From JAGOEF01 sp029564465 (GTDB lineage Bacteria; Bacteroidota; Bacteroidia; Bacteroidales; ML635J-15): 42,042 nucleotides of DNA. Both the position numbers and the translations under genes were made by a program. The notes beneath the pieces were generated by a model, which saw only the letters and a program-made list of their open reading frames with translations, had not been told where the DNA came from and searched no databases. This document shows positions 7,945-15,691 of this stretch, piece after piece (the first letter of the stretch is position 1; the number at the start of each line of letters is the position of its first letter). The DNA lies in contig JAKQPY010000278.1 in NCBI GenBank assembly GCA_029564465.1, positions 1-42,042 of the forward strand. The letters run 5' to 3'.

Positions 7945-10320
7945 ATGAGGATACTGTTGGTAATATTAATCTCCTTTCTGTTGGTGGGCATGGCCTCAGC
8001 GCAGAAGTACAGTATTAGCGGTTACGTTAAGGATGCTGCTTCGGGCGAAGAACTTATCGGTGCAAATATTATGGTCGAAGGTGCCAACACAGGAGCCACT
8101 ACTAATAGTTACGGATTTTACTCACTTTCGCTGCCCGCCGGTAAATATTCCATACGCTACTCGTATATTGGTTACAACGATGAAGTAACCGAAATTAATC
8201 TTACCAAAAACCAGTCTCGTAATGTGAGCCTTAACAGTCGGGCTTATGTGACCGAAGAAATTGTGGTAACGGGCGAACGCACCGACCGCAATATTCAGGA
8301 TAGCCGTATGAGTGTAAATAAGCTTCCGGTGGAAGAAGTAAAAACCATTCCGGCCTTTATGGGTGAGGTTGATGTACTAAAAACCATTCAATTACTGCCC
8401 GGTGTGCAATCGGCCGGAGATGGTAACTCTGGCTTTTACGTAAGGGGAGGGGGGCCCGATCAGAATCTGATTCTGCTTGATGAAGCTGTGGTGTATAATG
8501 CATCGCATTTATTCGGATTTTTCTCGGTGTTTAATGCCGATGCAATCAAAGATGTGGAATTGTATAAGGGGGGCATGCCCGCGCAATATGGTGGACGTGT
8601 AAGTTCGGTTCTCGATATTTCGATGGACAATGGCAATATGCGAAGCTATCATGTTGATGGTGGCATTGGTACCATTGCTACCCGGCTAACGGCTCAGGGG
8701 CCGATTATTCCCGATACCGCCAGTTTCCTTATTTCGGGGCGACGTACCTATATCGATATTCTGGTGAAACCTTTTGTTCGCGATACCAGTCCATTTAAAG
8801 GATCGGGCTATTATTTCTATGATTTCAACGCGAAATTCAACTATCGTTTTTCCGATAAAGACAGGGTGTTCCTCAGCGGATATTATGGCAAAGATGTGTT
8901 CACTTTTAAGAGTACCGAATCGAACTTTACCATGAAAATTCCCTGGGGTAACGGAATGGTGTCTGCCCGTTGGAATCACCTGTTCAATTCCCGGTTCTTC
9001 CTGAACTCAACCGCAGTATTCAGCGATTATCAGTTTTCGACCGACGTGGGCATGAAAAATGAAGATGGCAGTGATGGGTTCAGACTCATTCAAAACTCTG
9101 GTATACGCGACTTCAACTTTAAGCAGGATTTTACCTGGTTACCCAATCCGAAACACACGGTGAAATTTGGATTGTTTTATGTGTATCATATTTTTACTCC
9201 CAATACCGTGAATGCCGATTTTGGCGATATGGAATACAATTTCAACGGCAGGAACAGGCAATATGCCCACGAAGCAGCTGTGTATATTGGCGATGACTTT
9301 ATAATCAACGATATCATTTCGGTGTACGTCGGTTTTCGCTTTGCCGGATTTTTTCAGTCGGGGCCGTTTACCCGCTACATAAAAGATCAGAATAACCTGC
9401 AGACCATCGACTCGGTAATGTATGGCAAAAACGCCCTCGTTTGCGATTATTATTCGCCTGAACCCCGTTTTTCGATGAAAATCAGCACAGGAAAAACATC
9501 AAGTGTGAAGTTGTCGTTTATGCAGAACAACCAGTTCATTCACCTTGCTTCGCTCTCGGCATCCACACTACCCACCGATTTATGGGTTCCCAGCAGTGAT
9601 AAGGTGAAGCCTCAGTTCGGGCGTCAGATTGCAGCCGGTTATTTCCGCAATTTTGGCAATAATCAGTATGAAGCCTCTGCCGAAATTTATTACAAACAAC
9701 TTGATAACCTGATTGAATATATGGATGGTGCCATGTATGGCGACGACCTGAACGATAACCCCGACAATTATTTTATATTTGGCGAAGGAAATTCCTATGG
9801 ACTGGAATTGTTTTTTAAACGCCGTACAGGTCGGTTGACCGGTTGGATAGGCTACACCTGGTCGAAGACCGAGCGCTGGTTTGATGAGGTAGATAACGGA
9901 AACCCATTCCCGGCTAAATACGACCGGCGCCACGATGTGTCGGTAACTGCAACTTATAGCCTTAATGAACGATGGACTTTCGGAATGGTATTCGTGTATG
10001 CCACCGGAAACACAACTACCTTGCCGATAGGTCGTTATGTTATCGATGGTCAGATAGTAAACGAATATGGTCCGCGAAATTCTTTCCGCCTTGACCCATA
10101 CCACCGCCTCGACCTTTCGGTTACTTATGTTCTGAAAAAGTCCGGTAAGTGGACTTCCGATCTCAATCTTTCGGTGTATAACGTTTACAACCGTAAGAAC
10201 CCCTACTTTATTTATTTCTTTTACGAAGGCAATGTCGATGAGGGTAGTTTCCGAACGGTGGCACGACAGGTTTCGTTAATTCCCATTCTGCCCGCTTTAA
10301 CCTGGAATTTCAGCTTTTAA
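7945..10320 (+). CDS. TonB-dependent outer-membrane receptor with CarboxypepD_reg-like N-terminus
   Basis: A 791-residue outer-membrane protein. It has a signal peptide (1-20), a carboxypeptidase-regulatory-like beta domain (about 22-103: SGYVKDAASGEELIGANI, NSYGFYSLSLPAGKYSI), then a plug domain (about 120-230) with GFYVRGGGPDQNLILLDE and GGMPAQYGGRVSSVLDI, and a barrel rich in alternating aromatic strands ending in a terminal aromatic residue (NFSF). Such receptors import a large substrate across the outer membrane using TonB energy; the substrate cannot be told. This is the form usually paired with a DUF4249 lipoprotein rather than with SusD, and that partner follows after two bases. It heads a same-strand run through trxB and nth. 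Confidence 0.92.
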   Translation: MRILLVILISFLLVGMASAQKYSISGYVKDAASGEELIGANIMVEGANTGATTNSYGFYSLSLPAGKYSIRYSYIGYNDEVTEINLTKNQSRNVSLNSRAYVTEEIVVTGERTDRNIQDSRMSVNKLPVEEVKTIPAFMGEVDVLKTIQLLPGVQSAGDGNSGFYVRGGGPDQNLILLDEAVVYNASHLFGFFSVFNADAIKDVELYKGGMPAQYGGRVSSVLDISMDNGNMRSYHVDGGIGTIATRLTAQGPIIPDTASFLISGRRTYIDILVKPFVRDTSPFKGSGYYFYDFNAKFNYRFSDKDRVFLSGYYGKDVFTFKSTESNFTMKIPWGNGMVSARWNHLFNSRFFLNSTAVFSDYQFSTDVGMKNEDGSDGFRLIQNSGIRDFNFKQDFTWLPNPKHTVKFGLFYVYHIFTPNTVNADFGDMEYNFNGRNRQYAHEAAVYIGDDFIINDIISVYVGFRFAGFFQSGPFTRYIKDQNNLQTIDSVMYGKNALVCDYYSPEPRFSMKISTGKTSSVKLSFMQNNQFIHLASLSASTLPTDLWVPSSDKVKPQFGRQIAAGYFRNFGNNQYEASAEIYYKQLDNLIEYMDGAMYGDDLNDNPDNYFIFGEGNSYGLELFFKRRTGRLTGWIGYTWSKTERWFDEVDNGNPFPAKYDRRHDVSVTATYSLNERWTFGMVFVYATGNTTTLPIGRYVIDGQIVNEYGPRNSFRLDPYHRLDLSVTYVLKKSGKWTSDLNLSVYNVYNRKNPYFIYFFYEGNVDEGSFRTVARQVSLIPILPALTWNFSF

Positions 10321-10322
10321 CC

Positions 10323-11252
10323 ATGAAACAGATTATTATCAATATATTTCTTGTTTTGACGATGATTCTTAGCATTGTCTCCTGCGAAATTGATATCTCT
10401 GTTGATTTGCCACGGCCCGAAGACAAGATTGTTGTTGAGGGTTACATTCAGAATGGGGCAGCTCCTGTGGTTTTTATAACAAAAAATTCCGGTTATTTCG
10501 ATGTGGTTAATGCCGAGTCCTTGGTGAATATGCTGGTGTATTCCGATACAGTGCGGGTTACTGTCAGCAATGGGGTGAAGTCGAAGGAATTAGAAACGAC
10601 AATACTTCCACAATTTCCCTATTTAGGTTATTCCTGCGAAGGTTTTGTGGGCGAGGTGGGGCAAGAATACCGCCTTGATATTTATTATGGCAGCAAGCAT
10701 TATTTCGCATATACCACCATTCCCGAACCGGTAACTATCGACAGTGTATGGTTTACATTGCTCAAAGACCGCGATTCGCTTGGTGTACTGAGCTTCAGGT
10801 ATAACGACCCACCCGAACCGAGAAATTATTATGCGCTTCACACACGTGTGGAGGGCGAGCAGCAGGCTTATTACAAACCATATTACGGTTCGCATATCGA
10901 CGATGACCTGTTTGATAACGGGGCTGTGGTAGTTTATGGTGGGGTTACCCGTGGAACCGACATGAATTCATTCTTTTATGAAGAACTCGAAGATGAGGAA
11001 TGGCTGAATTCGGTTGCATTCGGAAAGGAGACTACCGTCGATATCCGTTTGTCGAGCATCGATTCAGACCATTATCAGTTTTGGAACAGCTACTACCGGC
11101 ACATGATTACATGGGGTAACCCGTTTACCAATCCGGCAACGGTAAAGACCAATATTCAGGGTGACCCCGGTCTGGGTGTTTGGGGTGGTTATGGCACCAA
11201 TATTGTTAGGGCTTATATCACCGATAGTGCAACAATTGAAATATTACCATGA
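10323..11252 (+). CDS. DUF4249 lipoprotein, partner of the TonB receptor
   Basis: A 309-residue protein with a lipoprotein signal (LTMILSIVSC, Cys 21) and the typical DUF4249 opening: IDISVDLPRPEDKIVVEGYIQNG, then a beta-rich body and a C-terminal WGGYGTNIVRAYITDSATIEI. DUF4249 lipoproteins are encoded beside TonB-dependent receptors across Bacteroidota. By position they are thought to work with the receptor at the outer membrane, somewhat as SusD works with SusC, but their ligand is unknown. It starts two bases after the receptor stop and overlaps the next gene by four bases (ATGA), so translation is probably coupled. Confidence 0.85.
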   Translation: MKQIIINIFLVLTMILSIVSCEIDISVDLPRPEDKIVVEGYIQNGAAPVVFITKNSGYFDVVNAESLVNMLVYSDTVRVTVSNGVKSKELETTILPQFPYLGYSCEGFVGEVGQEYRLDIYYGSKHYFAYTTIPEPVTIDSVWFTLLKDRDSLGVLSFRYNDPPEPRNYYALHTRVEGEQQAYYKPYYGSHIDDDLFDNGAVVVYGGVTRGTDMNSFFYEELEDEEWLNSVAFGKETTVDIRLSSIDSDHYQFWNSYYRHMITWGNPFTNPATVKTNIQGDPGLGVWGGYGTNIVRAYITDSATIEILP

Positions 11253-11749
11253 GAAAAATTCTACTTCTTTTTTTGTTGATACCTGTTTTTTTGAAAATTT
11301 CGGGGCAGGATATGAAACCATTGAGTTGGTCATATTCGATTAAAGAGTGCAGCGAACAAAAGTTTGTTTTGTCGGTTCAGGCCAATATTGCGCCTCACTG
11401 GTACATCTATGCTGAAAATATGCCCGATGGCGGTCCGCTTCCTATGATTATCCGATTCGACGAAACTACCGATGCCATTCCGGGAGAGCCTTTACGGACT
11501 GATAAAGCACCAAAATCCATGTACGACGATGTGTTCGAAATGAATGTGAATTACTACGAAGATACAGCCGTATTTGTCCGTAAATTTGTGCCACCCGGAA
11601 ATAAATTCGAAGCCCTGCTTTATACCGAAACACAGGCATGCTACAAAAAAGACGGTCAGTGTATTCTGATTGTTGAAGAAACGCTGTTGCAGTTCGAAAA
11701 GCTGGATGGACACTGGCAGATTAGCGCAATAAAAATAATCAATCAATAA
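11249..11749 (+). CDS. Periplasmic DsbD alpha-domain-like protein (DsbD_N)
   Basis: A 166-residue exported protein (signal peptide 1-19) whose body matches the N-terminal immunoglobulin-like domain of the thiol reductant carrier DsbD: PHWYIYAENMPDGGPLPMII and a late Cys pair. In DsbD that domain passes electrons to periplasmic thiol partners through two Cys close to each other; here C131 and C138 (CX6C) are the candidates, with slightly wider spacing than the CX5C of E. coli. The transmembrane and thioredoxin-like parts of DsbD are absent, so this is a stand-alone domain, a form also seen in other Bacteroidota. It overlaps the DUF4249 gene by four bases and lies four bases before thioredoxin reductase, a striking functional match. 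Confidence 0.75.
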   Translation: MRKILLLFLLIPVFLKISGQDMKPLSWSYSIKECSEQKFVLSVQANIAPHWYIYAENMPDGGPLPMIIRFDETTDAIPGEPLRTDKAPKSMYDDVFEMNVNYYEDTAVFVRKFVPPGNKFEALLYTETQACYKKDGQCILIVEETLLQFEKLDGHWQISAIKIINQ

Positions 11750-11753
11750 GTTT

Positions 11754-12680
11754 ATGATCGAAAAAGTGAAATGCCTGATTATCGGATCGGGCCCGGCAGG
11801 ATATACTGCCGCCATCTATGCGTCGCGTGCCAATTTGTCACCCGTAGTTTACGAAGGACTTGAGCCCGGAGGACAATTAACCACCACCACCGAAGTCGAG
11901 AATTTTCCGGGTTACCCCGAAGGCGTTACCGGTCCGGTTATGATGGAAGATCTGAAGAAACAGGCTTCGCGGTTTGGTGCCGATATTCGTTTTGGAATTA
12001 TAACCGAAGTTGATTTTACTGCACGGCCATTTAAAGCGATTGCCGACGAAAGTCACCACATCGAAGCCGAAGTGGTAATAATTGCTACAGGGGCATCGGC
12101 AAAGTATCTCGGACTTGAGTCGGAGCAAAAATTCCGTGGCAGAGGGGTGTCGGCCTGCGCTACCTGCGATGGTTTTTTCTATCGTGGTAAAGATGTTGCC
12201 GTAGTTGGTGGGGGAGATACTGCAGCCGAAGAAGCCAGCTATCTGGCTGGTTTGTGCCGCAAGGTGTACCTTATTGTACGCCGTAATGAACTGCGCGCAT
12301 CTAAGGCTATGCAGCATAGGGTGTTTAATACCCCGAATATTGAAGTCCTGTGGAAACATCAGACTAAAGAGATCGTGGGTGATTTTTCGGGAGTTACCGG
12401 TGCTATTTTGGTGGACGATTTGCAAAAAGAGCGCAAAATTGACATTCATGGTTTCTTTGTGGCAATAGGGCATCACCCCAACAGCGATGTTTTTAAGAAA
12501 TATCTCAACACCGACGAAACAGGATACATCATTACACAGCCCGGAACCACTCGGACCAATATCCCCGGGGTTTTTGCCTGTGGTGATGTACAGGATAAAC
12601 ACTACCGCCAGGCTATTACTGCTGCCGGATCAGGATGTATGGCTGCGATCGATGCGGAGCGTTTTCTCAGCGAAAACTAA
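11754..12680 (+). CDS. trxB: Thioredoxin reductase
   Basis: A 308-residue flavoprotein that reduces thioredoxin with NADPH in the cytoplasm. The FAD-binding GSGPAG is at 11-16. The redox-active CATC pair is C135 and C138 followed by DGFFYRG, the NADPH-binding GGGDTAAEE follows, and the second FAD motif GVFACGDV is near the C-terminus. Length is normal for the low-molecular-weight bacterial type. It follows the DsbD_N gene by four bases and precedes nth by one base (stop TAA at 12678-12680), so it is in an operon. In a DsbD-type route thioredoxin would be the electron source for a periplasmic acceptor, but the membrane carrier itself is not encoded here. Confidence 0.95.
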   Translation: MIEKVKCLIIGSGPAGYTAAIYASRANLSPVVYEGLEPGGQLTTTTEVENFPGYPEGVTGPVMMEDLKKQASRFGADIRFGIITEVDFTARPFKAIADESHHIEAEVVIIATGASAKYLGLESEQKFRGRGVSACATCDGFFYRGKDVAVVGGGDTAAEEASYLAGLCRKVYLIVRRNELRASKAMQHRVFNTPNIEVLWKHQTKEIVGDFSGVTGAILVDDLQKERKIDIHGFFVAIGHHPNSDVFKKYLNTDETGYIITQPGTTRTNIPGVFACGDVQDKHYRQAITAAGSGCMAAIDAERFLSEN

Positions 12681-12681
12681 T

Positions 12682-13338
12682 ATGACCCGAAAACAACGCT
12701 TCTCACATATTATTTCCTGGTTCACCGAAAACATGCCTCAGGCCGAAACGGAACTTGTGTTTAAAGACCCATATCAGTTGCTGGTGGCTGTTATTCTATC
12801 CGCACAATGTACCGATAAAAGAGTTAATTCCATTACTCCGGCTTTTTTCAGGCGTTTCCCTGATGTAAATGCCCTGGCTGAAGCCTCACAGGATGAGGTA
12901 TTCGAACTCATTAAGTCGTGCTCCTACCCGAACAACAAAGCAAAACACCTTAGCGAAATGGCAAAAACCTTGTGCAATACATTTCAGGGTATTGTCCCCT
13001 CTGATGTTGAGGAACTGATCACACTGCCCGGTGTAGGACGAAAAACCGCACATGTGATTGCTTCGGTGGCTTTTAATCAGGCTAAAATGGCGGTCGATAC
13101 GCATGTTTTCAGGGTTTCGAACCGAATGGGACTGGCCGTAAAGGCAACCACACCCCTGGCTGTCGAAAAGCAATTGGTGCAATATATTCCTGAAGGGTTG
13201 ATACATAAGGCACATCACTGGTTGATACTCCACGGTCGCTATGTTTGTAAGGCCAGAAATCCGATGTGTTCGGCGTGTGGTGTTTCGGCTTATTGTAAGT
13301 TTTATCAGCAATTACAAAAGAAGCTTGTTGATAACTAA
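12682..13338 (+). CDS. nth: Endonuclease III (DNA glycosylase/AP lyase)
   Basis: A 218-residue enzyme of base-excision repair that removes oxidised pyrimidines and cleaves the abasic site. The helix-hairpin-helix LPGVGRKTA carries the catalytic Lys (K121) and the VDTHVFR motif the catalytic Asp (D139). The C-terminal [4Fe-4S] loop is CX6CX2CX5C (CKARNPMCSACGVSAYC). The true start is ATG 12682, one base after the trxB stop. The open frame continues upstream to 12487, but that part would overlap trxB and has no family similarity. Confidence 0.95.
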   Translation: MTRKQRFSHIISWFTENMPQAETELVFKDPYQLLVAVILSAQCTDKRVNSITPAFFRRFPDVNALAEASQDEVFELIKSCSYPNNKAKHLSEMAKTLCNTFQGIVPSDVEELITLPGVGRKTAHVIASVAFNQAKMAVDTHVFRVSNRMGLAVKATTPLAVEKQLVQYIPEGLIHKAHHWLILHGRYVCKARNPMCSACGVSAYCKFYQQLQKKLVDN

Positions 13339-13375
13339 ACACACATAATTTTAACTATCGCTGGCTATAATTTGA

Positions 13376-13383
13376 TATATTTG
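13376..13383 (+). promoter_or_regulatory. Probable -7 box (TATATTTG) of argS
   Basis: An exact match to TAnnTTTG lies 22 bases before the argS ATG at 13406, inside the 67-base gap after nth. The expected -33 region has only a TTTTA, so the upstream element is weak. Confidence 0.45.
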
Positions 13384-13405
13384 TTGGCTTATTATTGAGA
13401 GATTG

Positions 13406-15187
13406 ATGGAGAATACGATTAAAGCAACTGTGATTGAAGCAGTTAAGGCAATATACAAGAAAACGCCCGAGTTTTCGGATGTTCAGATTCAAAACACCCG
13501 AAAAGATTTTGAAGGCGATTATACCCTGGTGGTATTCCCATTGTTAAAATATTGCAACAATAAACCCGAAGCTATTGCCAAAGAGTTGGGCGTCTATCTG
13601 AAAAATAAGTTACATGATATTTCGTCGTATAACGTGGTGAAGGGCTTTTTGAACCTTAGAATGACCAGCGAATACTGGATTAACAGGCTCAACGATATGG
13701 TGCTGATTCAAGTAACAAAAGCACCTGTGGTTTCGCCACCACGCTACATGATTGAATTCTCTTCGCCAAATACCAATAAACCCCTGCATCTGGGCCATAT
13801 CCGGAATAACTTGATTGGTGATGCGGTTTCCAGGATTCTTAAGGAAGCAGGCATTGAAGTGATTACTGTGAATCTCGTCAACGACAGGGGAATTCATATA
13901 TGTAAATCAATGCTGGCCTATCAGCTTTTTGGTAAAGGCGAAACCCCTGATTCGGTTGGATTGAAGGGTGACAGACTGGTAGGTGATTATTATGTGCTTT
14001 TCGATAAAGTACATAAGGAGCAGATTGCTTCACTTGTGCAGCAGGGCATGAGCGATAAGGAAGCTGCGGATAAGGCCGAAATCATGGTGCAGGCCCGCGA
14101 ATTGCTGAGGCAATGGGAAAACAACAAGCCTGAAGTAAGGGAACTTTGGAAAAAAATGAACGCTTGGGTGCTCGATGGGTTCGAAAAAACTTATAGCAAG
14201 CTGGGCATTGCGTTCGACAGAACGTATTTTGAATCGGAAACTTACCTGTCGGGAAAGGAAATTGTACTGGATGGTGTGAATCAGGGAGTATTCTTCCAAC
14301 ACGAAGACGGTTCGATAAGGATAAATCTGAGTGCTGAAGGACTCGACGAAAAGGTATTGCTAAGGGCCGACGGAACCAGTGTATACATTACACAGGATTT
14401 GGGTACTGCCTGCCAGCGTTTTAACGAATTCCATCTTGACAAGCATATTTATGTGGTAGGGAACGAGCAGATTTATCATTTTCAGGTATTGAAACTGATC
14501 CTCAAAAAACTGGGAATGGACTGGGCCGACAATATTATTCATATGTCGTATGGTATGGTCGAACTGCCCGAGGGCAAAATGAAATCACGCGAAGGTACCG
14601 TGGTTGATGCCGACGACCTGATTGCAGAGATGCGTGAAACTGCCGAAAATATGTCGGTAGAGCATGGTAAGCTGGCCGAAGTGCCATCCGAAGAAAAGGA
14701 CGAAATTCTTGATATGATTGCCCTGGGAGCATTGAAGTATTTTATCCTGAAAGTCGACCCGAAGAAAACCATCACCTTTAATCCGCGTGAGTCAATCGAC
14801 TTTAACGGAAATACCGGGCCATTTGTGCAGTACACTTATGCCCGCATCTGCTCCATACTCCGTAATGCCGAAAAAATGAACATCCGTTTCAAGGGAAAAG
14901 TTTCGGAAGAAGCAAATACGGTGAACAAAGAAATAGATCTACTCAGGCTCTTGTCGAGATATAACAATGTGGTTGATGAAGCCGCAAAGGCACTCGATCC
15001 AGGCAGCATTGCAAACTACGCATACGAGCTGGCTAAAGAGTTTAACCAGTATTATCACGAATATTCGATTCTCAAGGAAAAAGATGCCAATATCTTACAT
15101 TTTCGACTGCAACTATGCCGTTGTACTAAAGAGGTAATGCAAAAAGCCATGGGACTGCTCGGTATCAGGATGCCTGAAAGAATGTAA
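13406..15187 (+). CDS. argS: Arginyl-tRNA synthetase
   Basis: A 593-residue class I synthetase that charges tRNA-Arg with arginine. The N-terminal Arg-tRNA-synthetase additional domain is about 5-90, the HIGH-equivalent LHLGH is at 127-131, and the KMSK-equivalent KMKSREG lies at about residue 390. The C-terminal DALR-type anticodon-binding domain (about 470-593) is present with its usual end GLLGIRMPERM. I use ATG 13406; a TTG directly before it at 13403 is less likely. A -7 box at 13376 suggests its own promoter, although it follows nth closely. Confidence 0.96.
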   Translation: MENTIKATVIEAVKAIYKKTPEFSDVQIQNTRKDFEGDYTLVVFPLLKYCNNKPEAIAKELGVYLKNKLHDISSYNVVKGFLNLRMTSEYWINRLNDMVLIQVTKAPVVSPPRYMIEFSSPNTNKPLHLGHIRNNLIGDAVSRILKEAGIEVITVNLVNDRGIHICKSMLAYQLFGKGETPDSVGLKGDRLVGDYYVLFDKVHKEQIASLVQQGMSDKEAADKAEIMVQARELLRQWENNKPEVRELWKKMNAWVLDGFEKTYSKLGIAFDRTYFESETYLSGKEIVLDGVNQGVFFQHEDGSIRINLSAEGLDEKVLLRADGTSVYITQDLGTACQRFNEFHLDKHIYVVGNEQIYHFQVLKLILKKLGMDWADNIIHMSYGMVELPEGKMKSREGTVVDADDLIAEMRETAENMSVEHGKLAEVPSEEKDEILDMIALGALKYFILKVDPKKTITFNPRESIDFNGNTGPFVQYTYARICSILRNAEKMNIRFKGKVSEEANTVNKEIDLLRLLSRYNNVVDEAAKALDPGSIANYAYELAKEFNQYYHEYSILKEKDANILHFRLQLCRCTKEVMQKAMGLLGIRMPERM

Positions 15188-15238
15188 ATACTTTCCTTTT
15201 CAATTACAAACGACAACAAATAGATAATATCCGTAAGT

Positions 15239-15257
15239 AATCGGTAATTAACCGATT
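15239..15257. promoter_or_regulatory. Inverted repeat upstream of ssb
   Basis: AATCGGT and ACCGATT are perfect seven-base arms around AATTA, 50 bases before the ssb ATG. A -7-like CATATTTG (15276-15283) lies 18 bases downstream, so the repeat sits near the -33 region and could be an operator. No regulator is identified. Confidence 0.35.
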
Positions 15258-15306
15258 TTGTGTTACTGGAAGATTCATATTTGCCGAAAACTAAAAGTAA
15301 AGCGAT

Positions 15307-15639
15307 ATGAATTCAGTAAACAAAGTTCAGTTAATCGGTGAGTTAAAAAATACACCTGAGTTTAGCGAAGCCAACGGGTTAAAACTTGCCCGGTTTATAT
15401 TAATCACCTGCGATTATTACCGTATCGACGGAAAACTAATTCTCGAGCGTGAATGGCATCAGGTAGTGGCATTCGGGCAACAGGCTACCCTTGTGATGCA
15501 AAACCTGGTTAAAGGCGACGAAGTGGTAGTCGATGGTAGCATTGTTCGAAGGAATTCGACCGATGAAAAGGGAAATAAAGTGCTTGTGACCGAAGTACTG
15601 GTTCAGGGGATATTGTTTCCGTTTACTAAGCGGGCTTGA
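15307..15639 (+). CDS. ssb: Single-stranded DNA-binding protein, short form
   Basis: A 110-residue OB-fold protein with the SSB hallmarks NSVNKVQLIGEL, a WHQVVAFGQQA strand, VKGDEVVVDGSI and a final VLVQGILF. It lacks the Gly/Pro-rich linker and the acidic DDDIPF-type tip by which housekeeping SSB recruits partner proteins. It is therefore probably an accessory SSB rather than the main replication protein, similar to the short SSBs frequent in Bacteroidota. It is transcribed alone and is followed by a terminator. Confidence 0.85.
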   Translation: MNSVNKVQLIGELKNTPEFSEANGLKLARFILITCDYYRIDGKLILEREWHQVVAFGQQATLVMQNLVKGDEVVVDGSIVRRNSTDEKGNKVLVTEVLVQGILFPFTKRA

Positions 15640-15676
15640 AAAAAAAAGGCCGCCCTGAGGCAGCCTTTTTGTGTAA
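15640..15676. terminator. Bidirectional terminator between ssb and the T9SS pseudogene
   Basis: AAAAAGGCCGCC, loop CTGA, GGCAGCCTTTTT form a 12-base-pair hairpin with one imperfect pair (a G-U wobble when read on the minus strand), flanked by A and T runs on both sides. It lies between convergent genes and can stop both. Confidence 0.85.
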
Positions 15677-15691
15677 ACCGTAAGTTAGGAT

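Noticed and set aside
11877..12602. A 241-codon open frame on the minus strand
   Set aside because: It lies wholly antisense to trxB, whose motifs and length are clear. The translation has no domain, signal or membrane pattern and uses the complementary codon bias of trxB.
12487..12681. Possible N-terminal extension of endonuclease III
   Set aside because: The extension overlaps trxB in another frame and has no similarity to Nth; ATG 12682 directly after the trxB stop gives the normal length.
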